Shown piece after piece: positions 51,720 through 58,980 of a DNA stretch of 64,000 nucleotides. The notes beneath the pieces were generated by a model that saw nothing but the letters and a program-made list of their open reading frames with translations, ran no database searches and was not told the DNA's origin. Positions within the stretch are counted from its first letter, which is position 1. The number at the start of each line of letters is the position of its first letter. This DNA comes from Demequina sp. NBRC 110056 (GTDB taxonomy: Bacteria; Actinomycetota; Actinomycetes; Actinomycetales; Demequinaceae). Both the position numbers and the translations under genes were made by a program. The stretch lies in assembly GCF_002090155.1 (NCBI RefSeq), contig NZ_BBRM01000006.1, positions 1 to 64,000 on the forward strand, in the 5' to 3' direction.

Positions 51720-52696
51720 GCGCAGGGATCTCGCACGCGAGCGAACGTCGAATGGTGCTGGCGGGCGGTCGCGCTCACCCCGAGCTGGCGGAGAACGTCG
51801 CCGCGGCTCTCGAGATCGAGCTGCTGCCCACCACGGCCTACACCTTCGCCAACGGCGAGCTCTACGTGCGCTTCGGTGAGTCCGTGCGTGGCGCCGACGC
51901 GTTCGTGATCCAGTCGCACGCCGCGCCCATCAACGAGGCGATCATGGAGCAGCTCATCATGGTCGATGCCCTCAAGCGCGCCTCGGCCAAGCGCATCACC
52001 GCGGTGATCCCCTGCTACGGCTACGCCCGTCAGGACAAGAAGCACAAGGGCCGCGAGCCGATCTCGGCGCGGCTCATGGCTGACATGTTCAAGACCGCGG
52101 GCGCGGACCGCGTGATGTCGGTCGACCTCCACACGGCGCAGATCCAGGGCTTCTTCGACGGCCCCGTCGACCACCTGTGGGCCATGCCGATGCTCGCGCA
52201 GTACGTGCGCACCCGTGTCGCTCCCGACAACCTCACCATCGTGTCTCCGGATGCCGGCCGTGTGCGCCTCGCCGACCAGTGGTCGGACCACCTGGGCGCG
52301 CCGCTCGCGATCATCCACAAGCGCCGCGACCCCTCGGTCCCCAACCAGGTGAAGGTCCACGAGCTCGTCGGTGAGGTCGAGGGCCGCACCTGTGTGCTGG
52401 TCGACGACATGATCGACACCGGCGGCACCATCGTCCAGGCGGCGGAGGCGCTGTTCGAGAACGGCGCCAAGGACGTCATCGTCGCGTCCACCCACGGCCT
52501 GCTGTCGGGCCCCGCAGTCGAGCGGTTGCGTGACTCGCAGATCTCCGAGGTCGTCATCACGGACACCCTGCCCATCTCGGACGACAAGCAGTTCGACAAG
52601 CTCACGGTGCTGTCGATCGCGCCGCTGCTCGCCCGCGCGATCAACGAGGTCTTCGACGACGGCTCGGTGACGAGCCTGTTCCAGGGCGGCGTCTAG
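51716..52696 (+). CDS. prs: Ribose-phosphate diphosphokinase
   Basis: Makes PRPP from ribose-5-phosphate and ATP for nucleotide, His and Trp synthesis (and, in some actinobacteria, decaprenyl-phosphoarabinose). 326 residues: PYGYARQDKKHKGREPIS-type catalytic flexible loop reads CYGYARQDKKHKGREPIS near residue 100, DLHTAQIQGFF near 140, and PRPP loop VLVDDMIDTGGTIVQAA near 225. The ATG overlaps the glmU stop; the glmU-prs pair is conserved. Confidence 0.96.
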   Translation: MSAGISHASERRMVLAGGRAHPELAENVAAALEIELLPTTAYTFANGELYVRFGESVRGADAFVIQSHAAPINEAIMEQLIMVDALKRASAKRITAVIPCYGYARQDKKHKGREPISARLMADMFKTAGADRVMSVDLHTAQIQGFFDGPVDHLWAMPMLAQYVRTRVAPDNLTIVSPDAGRVRLADQWSDHLGAPLAIIHKRRDPSVPNQVKVHELVGEVEGRTCVLVDDMIDTGGTIVQAAEALFENGAKDVIVASTHGLLSGPAVERLRDSQISEVVITDTLPISDDKQFDKLTVLSIAPLLARAINEVFDDGSVTSLFQGGV

Positions 52697-52753
52697 GCTG
52701 ACCGCGGCTGCGGCCGCCGCGCCGTGAGGCGGGGCGCTGCCCGGCGAAGCCCT

Positions 52754-53536
52754 CTAGCGCATCCGGGCGTAGCGGGCGCGAGCGAACGAGTACAGACCGT
52801 ACGCCGCGAAACCCACGCCCACGAGCACCACGAGGACGGGTCCGCCCGGGGCGCCGAGAAGGCTCTCGACCGCGCCGTCGAGGCCCTTGGCCTCCTCGGG
52901 GTCGGCGGTGATCGCGGCGTAGGCGAACAGCACGCCCACCACGACGAGCGCGACGCCCTTGGCGATGTAGCCCACGGTGCCGAGCCAGGTCGTGGCCGTC
53001 CCGGAGCGCGTGAGGTCCTCGCGGAACTTCCGGGTGGCGCCCTTGTAGATGTGGAAGCCGCCGGTGACGAGGATGCCGAGCGCGACCGCGCCCACCAGGA
53101 TCCGGCCGGCGGGAGCGCTCATGAGCGCTCCTGCGAAGCCTTGCGCTGACGAGTCGCCCGAGCCGCTGTCGCCTCCGCTGAGGGCGATGCTCGCTGCCGT
53201 CACGGCGAGCGCGAGATAGACACCCGCCTTGCCGCCGTCCTTCACGCGATCCTTCGCATCGCCTCCGGGGCGGAAGACCTCGGCGATCTGCCACGTACCG
53301 AGCGCCACGAACGCGGCGACGGCGATCCACAGCAGGATCACGCCGCCGGGGGCGTCCGCGACGCCGGACAGCGCCGCGCTCTGGTCAGCCTCGGCCTCGC
53401 CGCCGAAGCCGATGCGCGCGATGAGGAATCCCAGCAGCACGTGCAGGGCGCCGGACACGGCGTAGCCGGCGCGTGCGGCCTTCTCCCAGCCGTCGCGGCC
53501 GGTCGTCGGGGTCAGGGGCGTGCTGGACGTCACCAT
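52754..53536 (-). CDS. DUF1206 membrane protein
   Basis: A 260-residue membrane protein made of three tandem DUF1206 units, each with two helices: EKAARAGYAVSGALHVLLGFLI near residue 15, KDGGKAGVYLALAVTAASIAL in the middle, and GTVGYIAKGVALVVVGVLFAYAA near 185, each opening with a R/K-x-GY-x-xxG signature. Function is unknown. ATG at 53536 follows GGAGAGG; the upstream open frame is not coding. It is convergent with prs and divergent from rplY. Confidence 0.9.
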   Translation of the reverse strand: MVTSSTPLTPTTGRDGWEKAARAGYAVSGALHVLLGFLIARIGFGGEAEADQSAALSGVADAPGGVILLWIAVAAFVALGTWQIAEVFRPGGDAKDRVKDGGKAGVYLALAVTAASIALSGGDSGSGDSSAQGFAGALMSAPAGRILVGAVALGILVTGGFHIYKGATRKFREDLTRSGTATTWLGTVGYIAKGVALVVVGVLFAYAAITADPEEAKGLDGAVESLLGAPGGPVLVVLVGVGFAAYGLYSFARARYARMR

Positions 53537-53600
53537 GTCCTCTCCAACGCCCACTCGCTCGGCCGTCATTCCCCGCATCGCGCCGTGCCGCTGGCTCAGG

Positions 53601-53717
53601 TATGATGGTGCGGTTCCTCGGCGAGGGAGGCCCACTGGGCGCTCCGTGATCGACGCGGCAGATGCCCAGCGCAGCCTGCCTTGCCGTGGCCATCTGACCG
53701 AGACCGAGGAGAACCCC
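53601..53717 (+). promoter_or_regulatory. Promoter -10 and leader of rplY
   Basis: TATGAT at 53601-53606 is a good -10 element; no clear -35. The roughly 105-base leader contains CTGGGC/GCCCAG arms that can pair (around 53636 and 53668). Long leaders are common for autoregulated ribosomal-protein genes, but no known L25 motif was recognised. Confidence 0.45.
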
Positions 53718-54347
53718 ATGTCTGACAAGCTCAAGCTCGCCGCCGAGGTGCGCACCGAGTTCGGCAAGGGTGCGGCGCGCCGCATCCGTGCGAACCACCA
53801 GATCCCTGCCGTCATCTACGGCCACGGCGAGGACCCCCAGCACATCGTGCTCCCGGGCCACGACACCATGATGGCGCTCAAGCACTCGAACGCCCTGCTG
53901 ACCATCGAGCTCGATGGCGACAAGCAGCTCGCGATCGCCAAGGACGTGCAGCGCGACCCGATCAAGCCGGTCATCGTCCACGTGGACCTCCTGACCGTCA
54001 AGAAGGGCGAGAAGATCACCGTCGACGTGCCCGTGCACCTCGAGGGCGAGACCGCCCCCGGCACCATCCACGTGCTCGAGAACGCCTCGCTGCAGATCCT
54101 CGCCGAGGCGACGCACCTGCCCGAGTCGCTCACCGTGTCGATCGAGGGCCTCGAGGAGGGCGCGAAGATCACCGCCGCCGAGCTCGAGCTCCCCAAGGGC
54201 ACCGAGCTGGCCGTCGACGGCGAGCTGCTCGTCGTGCACGTGACCGTGCCGCGCGCCGCCGCCGAGGACGAGGAGACCCCGGCCGCCGAGGGCGAGGCCG
54301 CCGAGGCCGAGTCCGCCCCGTCGGCGCCCGAGGGCGACGAGAGCTAG
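53718..54347 (+). CDS. rplY: 50S ribosomal protein L25/general stress protein Ctc
   Basis: Binds 5S rRNA. 209 residues: the N-terminal L25 domain (KLAAEVRTEFGKGAARRIRANHQIPAVIYGHG, residues 5-90) and the C-terminal TL5/Ctc beta-domain (VDVPVHLEGETAPG onward, 95-180), then a Glu/Ala acidic tail. This two-domain Ctc form is usual in actinobacteria. ATG at 53718 follows GAGGAGAA. A hairpin follows the stop before pth; the rplY-pth pair is conserved. Confidence 0.95.
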   Translation: MSDKLKLAAEVRTEFGKGAARRIRANHQIPAVIYGHGEDPQHIVLPGHDTMMALKHSNALLTIELDGDKQLAIAKDVQRDPIKPVIVHVDLLTVKKGEKITVDVPVHLEGETAPGTIHVLENASLQILAEATHLPESLTVSIEGLEEGAKITAAELELPKGTELAVDGELLVVHVTVPRAAAEDEETPAAEGEAAEAESAPSAPEGDES

Positions 54348-54364
54348 AGTCATCTCCATGCCGA

Positions 54365-54391
54365 GCGCCCGTCACCCCTGGTGGCGGGCGC
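54365..54391 (+). terminator. Hairpin between rplY and pth
   Basis: Stem GCGCCCG/CGGGCGC with an inner CACC/GGTG and a CCT loop, 18 bases after the rplY stop. It may attenuate read-through into pth rather than stop it fully. Confidence 0.55.
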
Positions 54392-54432
54392 TTCGCATTG
54401 GATCGACCACCTCACCCGAGCCGGAGGAGACC

Positions 54433-55005
54433 ATGACCGCGCTGGTGATCGGCCTGGGCAACCCGGGCGACGAGTACGCGGCCACGCGTCACAACGTGGG
54501 CCAGATGGTCCTCGACGAGCTCGCCTCGCGAGGCGGCGGCTCCCTCAGCGTCCACAAGAAGACGCGCACGCGCGCGGCCACGGTGCGCCTCGCGGGCGAG
54601 GCCGTCGTGCTCGGCGCGCCGATGTCGTACATGAACGTCTCCGGCGGCCCGGTGTCCTCGCTCGCGAAGTACCACTCGGTGGAGCCGGCCGACGTGATCG
54701 TCGTCCACGACGAGCTCGACATCCCGTTCGGCGAGGTGCGGCTCAAGCGTGGCGGCGGATCGGGCGGCCACAACGGCCTCAAGGACATCACGAAGGCGCT
54801 CGGCACCCCCGACTACATCAGGATCCGGGTGGGCATCGGACGCCCGCCCGGCCGCATGGACCCTGCCTCCTTCGTGCTCAAGCCCTTCTCGGCGACCGAG
54901 CGCAAGGACCTGCCCTTCCTCGTCGACGACGGGGCCGATGCGGTCGAGGCCGTCCTCGCCCACGGGCTCGAGGCCGCGCAGCAGCGGTTCCACACCAAGT
55001 CCTGA
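54433..55005 (+). CDS. pth: Peptidyl-tRNA hydrolase
   Basis: Frees tRNA from peptidyl-tRNA that has dropped off the ribosome. 190 residues: VIGLGNPGDEYAATRHNVGQMV at 4-25 (catalytic His in TRHNVG), PMSYMNVSGGPVSSL near 65, VIVVHDELDIPFGEVRLKRGGGSGGHNGLKDI near 95-125 and YIRIRVGIGRPPGRMDPASFVL near 135. ATG at 54433 follows GGAGGAG; the upstream open frame back to 54358 includes the hairpin and is rejected. Confidence 0.96.
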   Translation: MTALVIGLGNPGDEYAATRHNVGQMVLDELASRGGGSLSVHKKTRTRAATVRLAGEAVVLGAPMSYMNVSGGPVSSLAKYHSVEPADVIVVHDELDIPFGEVRLKRGGGSGGHNGLKDITKALGTPDYIRIRVGIGRPPGRMDPASFVLKPFSATERKDLPFLVDDGADAVEAVLAHGLEAAQQRFHTKS

Positions 55006-55036
55006 CCTCGCCTCGGTCAGGCTGCGCGCTGGACCC

Positions 55037-55096
55037 GCGCCTCAGGGCCTCGCGCCTCAGGACGTCGCGCCTGTAGACCTCGCGCCTCAGGATTCC
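55037..55096. repeat. Four tandem 15-bp repeats after pth
   Basis: Four exact-length units beginning GCGCCT, consensus GCGCCTCAGGACCTC, run from 55037 to 55096. The last enters the 3' end of the YciI-like gene (stop at 55087-55089). They fill the convergent gap after pth. Confidence 0.85.
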
Positions 55097-55428
55097 GGGT
55101 CGAAGTGGAAGACCCGCAGCTCCTGCGGGCACCGGCACGCCGCGGCGAACCGGGCCGCCCACTCGACCGCCTCGTCGCGCGTGGCGATCTCCAGAAGGGC
55201 GTAGCCCCCGCCCATGCCTGCGGTCTCGGGGTGCGAGCCCTCGGTGACCGTGCCGTCGCCCGACACCAGGACGGTCGCCACGGACTCGTCGATCGCCCCG
55301 CCGAAGACCCACGCCCCGGCAGCCTTGGCCGCGGCGACCACGGCCCGCGACGCGTCGGAGACCGCGTCGAAGTCCTCGGGCGGCACGTCGAACGCGGTGC
55401 TGGGGAACGAGATCAGGTACGTCGCCAT
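55087..55428 (-). CDS. YciI-like/DGPF-domain protein
   Basis: A 113-residue protein of the YCII-related family (ferredoxin-like fold, dimeric). Visible features: YLISFPSTAFDVPPEDFDAV at the start, WVFGGAIDESVATVLVSGDG around residue 43, GGGYALLEIATRDEAVEWAARF near 75 and the C-terminal CRCPQELRVFHFDP. Biochemical role unknown; DGPF proteins often sit beside ECF sigma factors, but none is here. ATG at 55428 has GGAG seven bases before it. Confidence 0.88.
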   Translation of the reverse strand: MATYLISFPSTAFDVPPEDFDAVSDASRAVVAAAKAAGAWVFGGAIDESVATVLVSGDGTVTEGSHPETAGMGGGYALLEIATRDEAVEWAARFAAACRCPQELRVFHFDPES

Positions 55429-55520
55429 GGGGTGCTCCATCCGTGAGCCGGGCCGGCGCTCCCATCCTCGCCCACGCGGCTCCGCTGCGCTCGGTGAGGG
55501 GCGCTCGCCCACCCGGCCCG

Positions 55521-55596
55521 CGCATCGGCGCTGCGAGATCGTGGGCAGATGTGTCGATCCCGGAATGGACACACCCCCGGGGCGCGTCACTACTAT
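55521..55596 (+). promoter_or_regulatory. Promoter region of the beta-PGM/GH65 operon
   Basis: TGTGTC (55550) and GACACA (55568) form an inverted repeat with a 12-base spacer; TGGACA (55566) and TACTAT (55591) with a 19-base spacer could be the promoter, giving a leader of about 65 bases. A repressor such as a LacI/GntR-type sugar regulator is plausible, but none is encoded nearby. A CGCATCGGC motif opens the region at 55521. Confidence 0.4.
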
Positions 55597-55663
55597 CGAA
55601 GTGCCGGAGCGGGCCCGCCGAAGCGCCTGCGTCGCACCACGTCGACAGTACGAGGGAGGACGC

Positions 55664-56413
55664 GTGACCACCACCGAGAACACCTGGGAGATTCCCCAGA
55701 CGCCCGATCGCCGCTACGCGGCGGCGCTGTTCGACCTCGACGGGGTGCTCACGCCCACCGCCGAGGTGCACATGAAGGCGTGGAATCGGATGTTCACGGA
55801 CTACTTCACCGCGCACGGCATCACCCCGGCCTACACGGATGACGACTACTTCGCGTACGTCGACGGCAAGCCCCGGTACGACGGGGTCCGGGCGTGCCTG
55901 GCCTCCCGCGGCGTGACGCTGCCCGAGGGCGATCCGTCCGACGCGGCTGGCACCGAGACGGTGTGCGGCATCGGCAACACCAAGAACGACGCGTTCTCGG
56001 CGATCCTGCGCGACGAGGGCGTGGCCCCGTACCCCGGGTCGCTGCGACTGCTCGACCGCCTCGGCGAGCTCGGCACGGCCATGGCGGTCGTCTCGAGCTC
56101 CCGCAACGCGCCCGACGTGCTCGCGGCCGCGGGCATCGCGGACCGCTTCGAGATCGTGGTCGACGGCAACGTGGTGGCGAGCGAGGGCATCCACGGCAAG
56201 CCCGCGCCCGACATGTTCGAGCTTGCGGCCCAGCGACTCGGCGTCGCTGGGACCGATGCTGTGGTCGTCGAGGACGCCCTGTCCGGGGTCGCGGCCGGTG
56301 CCGCGGGAGACTTCGCCCTGGTGGTCGGCGTGGACCGCGGCGCGGGTGCTGAGGCGTTGCTCGCGGGCGGCGCCGACATCGTCGTGGACGACCTTGAGGA
56401 GCTGATCGCGTGA
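55664..56413 (+). CDS. Beta-phosphoglucomutase-like HAD phosphatase
   Basis: HAD-superfamily enzyme, 249 residues. Motif I is LFDLDGVLTPTAEVHMKAW near residue 24 (nucleophile Asp and acid/base Asp), followed by a cap domain; motif II VVSSSRN near 145, motif III GKPAPDMFELAAQRLG near 185, motif IV VVEDALSGVAAGAAG near 205. The GTG overlap (GTGA) with a GH65 phosphorylase gene indicates conversion of its beta-glucose-1-phosphate to glucose-6-phosphate. GTG at 55664 has GGGAGGA upstream. Confidence 0.93.
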   Translation: MTTTENTWEIPQTPDRRYAAALFDLDGVLTPTAEVHMKAWNRMFTDYFTAHGITPAYTDDDYFAYVDGKPRYDGVRACLASRGVTLPEGDPSDAAGTETVCGIGNTKNDAFSAILRDEGVAPYPGSLRLLDRLGELGTAMAVVSSSRNAPDVLAAAGIADRFEIVVDGNVVASEGIHGKPAPDMFELAAQRLGVAGTDAVVVEDALSGVAAGAAGDFALVVGVDRGAGAEALLAGGADIVVDDLEELIA

Positions 56414-58980
56414 AGGCCGCCAAGCGCACCGTCGGAGACACGAGCGCGCCCGACTACCTGGACCGGCTGAGGTTCCCGGTCGACCCGTGGCGTCTGGTCG
56501 AGACCGAGTTCTCGAAGGAGGACCTCGGCGTCACCGAGACGCTGTTCGCGGTCGGCAACGGCTACCTGGGGCTGCGCGGCAACGTCGAGGACGGTCACGA
56601 CGCCCACGCGCACGGCACCTTCATCAACGGCTTCCACGAGACCTGGAAGATCCTGCACGCCGAGGAGGCCTACGGCTTCGCGCGCACCGGTCAGACGATC
56701 GTCAACGTCCCGGATCCCAAAATCATCAGGCTCTACGTCAACGACGAGCCGCTGCTGCTGTCGATCGCCGACCTCGTGAGCTACTCCCGCGTGCTCGACA
56801 TGCGCGAGGGCGTGCTGTCGCGGGACCTGCTGTGGCGCACCCCGTCGGGCAACCGGGTGCGTGTGCGGTCGAAGCGCATGGTGTCCTTCGCGCAGCGACA
56901 CCTGGCCGTCATGTGCTTCGAGGTCACGCTGCTCGACGAGGAGGCGCCCATCGCCATCTCCTCGCAGCTGCTCAACCGCCAGGCCGGGCTCGACGAGTAC
57001 CGTGCCAACCCGTCGCCCGACGTGATCGCCGACCCGCGCAAGGCGGAGAAGCTCGAGAAGCGCGTCCTGGAGCCGCGCCTCCACCACGGCCAGGACGACC
57101 GCGTGGTGCTGGGGTACCAGTGCGCCGCCTCGGGCATGACCCTCGCGGCCGCGATGGAGCACTCCGTTGACTTCGACGACGACTACGACACCGTCACGGA
57201 GGTCGAGGAGGACTACGCCAAGCAGGTCTTCCGCGCGCGTGCGAAGCCCGGGCAGACGTTCACGCTGACGAAGGTCGTCAGTTATCACACGTCGCGCGTG
57301 GTGCCGCCGCGCGAGCTCGCCGACCGCTGCAACCGGACCCTCGACCGCGTCCGCTCCGAGGGCATCACGACGCAGTTCGAGGACCAGCGCGCTTGGCTCG
57401 AGGACTTCTGGGAGCGGTCGGACGTCGAGATCGGCGGCAACGACGCGATCCAGCAGGCCGTGCGATGGAACCTGTTCCAGCTCGCCCAGGCGGCGGCACG
57501 AGGCGACGGCCACGGCATCGCCGCCAAGGGCGTCACGGGCTCGGGGTACGGAGGTCACTACTTCTGGGACTCCGAGATCTACGCCCTGCCGTTCTTCACC
57601 TACACGTCTCCGGTGATCGCGCGGAACGCTCTGCGGTACCGCTATCGGATGCTCGGGATGGCGGAGAAGCGCGCCGCGGAGCTCGCGCAGAACGGCGCCC
57701 TGTTCCCGTGGCGCACCATCAACGGTGAGGAGGCCTCCGCCTACTACGCCGCTGGTACCGCGCAGTATCACATCGATGCCGACATCGCGTATGCGATCGA
57801 CAAGTACGTGCGCGCCACGGGCGACGACGACTTCCTCGCGCGAGAGGGCATCGACATCCTCGTGCAGACGGCGCGCATGTGGGCGGACCTGGGCTTCTGG
57901 CGCCAGATCCCCGGCAACGGCGAGTCGTTCCGGATCCACGGTGTGACGGGCCCCGACGAGTACACGACGGTGGTGAACGACAATCTGTACACAAATGTCA
58001 TGGCGCGCTTCAACCTGCGCTGCGCCGCCCAGAGCGTGCGCAAGCTCCAGGATCGCTGGCCGGACCAGTACGCCCGGCTCACGTCGCGCCTTGAGGTCAC
58101 GGACGCCGAGATCGCCGAGTGGGAGCGGGCGGCTGATGGCATGGCGATCCTGTGGGACGAGCAGCTCGGCATCCACCCTCAGGACGCGCTGTTCAACGAG
58201 CGCGAAGTCTGGGATCTGGCGAACACTCCCGCGGAGAAGCGGCCGCTGCTCCTGCACTTCCATCCGCTGGTCATCTACCGCTTCCAGGTGCTCAAGCAGG
58301 CCGATGTGGTGCTCGCGCTGTTCCTGCAGGGCGACCAGTTCACCGAGGCGCAGAAGAAGGCCGACTTCGACTACTACGACCCGATCACCACCGGCGACTC
58401 CACGCTGTCGGGGGTCGTGCAGTCGATCATCGCGGCCGAGGTGGGCTACCACGAGCTGTCGCTGCGGTACTTCTGGGACTCGTTGTACGTCGACCTCGGC
58501 GACCTGCACTCGAATGCCTCGGACGGCGTGCATGTCGCGTCGACGGGTGGCGTGTGGTCGGCGCTCGCCTATGGCTTCGGCGGCTTCCGCGACCAGGGCG
58601 ATGTCCTGAGCTTCGACCCGAGGCTCCCCGAGAGCTGGGACTCGCTGACCTTCAGGCTCAGCCAGCGCGGCACCCGGGTGCGCGTGACCGTCCGCCAAGA
58701 GGAGATGACCTTCACCATCGAGGAGGGCCCGGGGCTCAGCGTCGAGGTGCGCGGCGAGCGCTTCTCGCTCACGCAGCTGCAGCCGCTCACGGTGCCGCTG
58801 TCGAACCAGGGCCCGAGGCTCAAAGGCGCCCCCGACGCGACGGCCTTCCACGGCACGGTCCGCGCCGATGGAACTGTGATCCGGCCCTCGCTTCCCACGA
58901 CGGTCAACGACGAGTCCACGATGACTCACGAGATCCAGCTCGATGAGGTCGTCCACCACTACTCCGAGGACGAGAACTAG
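56410..58980 (+). CDS. GH65 disaccharide phosphorylase (maltose/trehalose/kojibiose type)
   Basis: A 856-residue inverting phosphorylase that splits an alpha-glucosyl disaccharide with phosphate to give beta-glucose-1-phosphate and glucose. The N-terminal sandwich opens LFAVGNGYLGLRGNVEDG near residue 45; the (alpha/alpha)6 barrel has GVTGSGYGGHYFWDSEIYALPFF near 378 and the catalytic Glu in HGVTGPDEYTTVVNDN near 515; HSNASDGVHVASTGG near 700. Which disaccharide cannot be told from sequence alone. Linked to a beta-phosphoglucomutase gene, so it channels to glycolysis. Confidence 0.94.
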   Translation: MKAAKRTVGDTSAPDYLDRLRFPVDPWRLVETEFSKEDLGVTETLFAVGNGYLGLRGNVEDGHDAHAHGTFINGFHETWKILHAEEAYGFARTGQTIVNVPDPKIIRLYVNDEPLLLSIADLVSYSRVLDMREGVLSRDLLWRTPSGNRVRVRSKRMVSFAQRHLAVMCFEVTLLDEEAPIAISSQLLNRQAGLDEYRANPSPDVIADPRKAEKLEKRVLEPRLHHGQDDRVVLGYQCAASGMTLAAAMEHSVDFDDDYDTVTEVEEDYAKQVFRARAKPGQTFTLTKVVSYHTSRVVPPRELADRCNRTLDRVRSEGITTQFEDQRAWLEDFWERSDVEIGGNDAIQQAVRWNLFQLAQAAARGDGHGIAAKGVTGSGYGGHYFWDSEIYALPFFTYTSPVIARNALRYRYRMLGMAEKRAAELAQNGALFPWRTINGEEASAYYAAGTAQYHIDADIAYAIDKYVRATGDDDFLAREGIDILVQTARMWADLGFWRQIPGNGESFRIHGVTGPDEYTTVVNDNLYTNVMARFNLRCAAQSVRKLQDRWPDQYARLTSRLEVTDAEIAEWERAADGMAILWDEQLGIHPQDALFNEREVWDLANTPAEKRPLLLHFHPLVIYRFQVLKQADVVLALFLQGDQFTEAQKKADFDYYDPITTGDSTLSGVVQSIIAAEVGYHELSLRYFWDSLYVDLGDLHSNASDGVHVASTGGVWSALAYGFGGFRDQGDVLSFDPRLPESWDSLTFRLSQRGTRVRVTVRQEEMTFTIEEGPGLSVEVRGERFSLTQLQPLTVPLSNQGPRLKGAPDATAFHGTVRADGTVIRPSLPTTVNDESTMTHEIQLDEVVHHYSEDEN
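58977..58980. other. CTAG shared by two opposing stop codons
   Basis: The palindrome CTAG supplies TAG to GH65 on the plus strand (58978-58980) and TAG to the HNH gene on the minus strand (58979-58977). Hence the genes overlap head-on by four bases and no terminator can lie between them. Confidence 0.95.
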
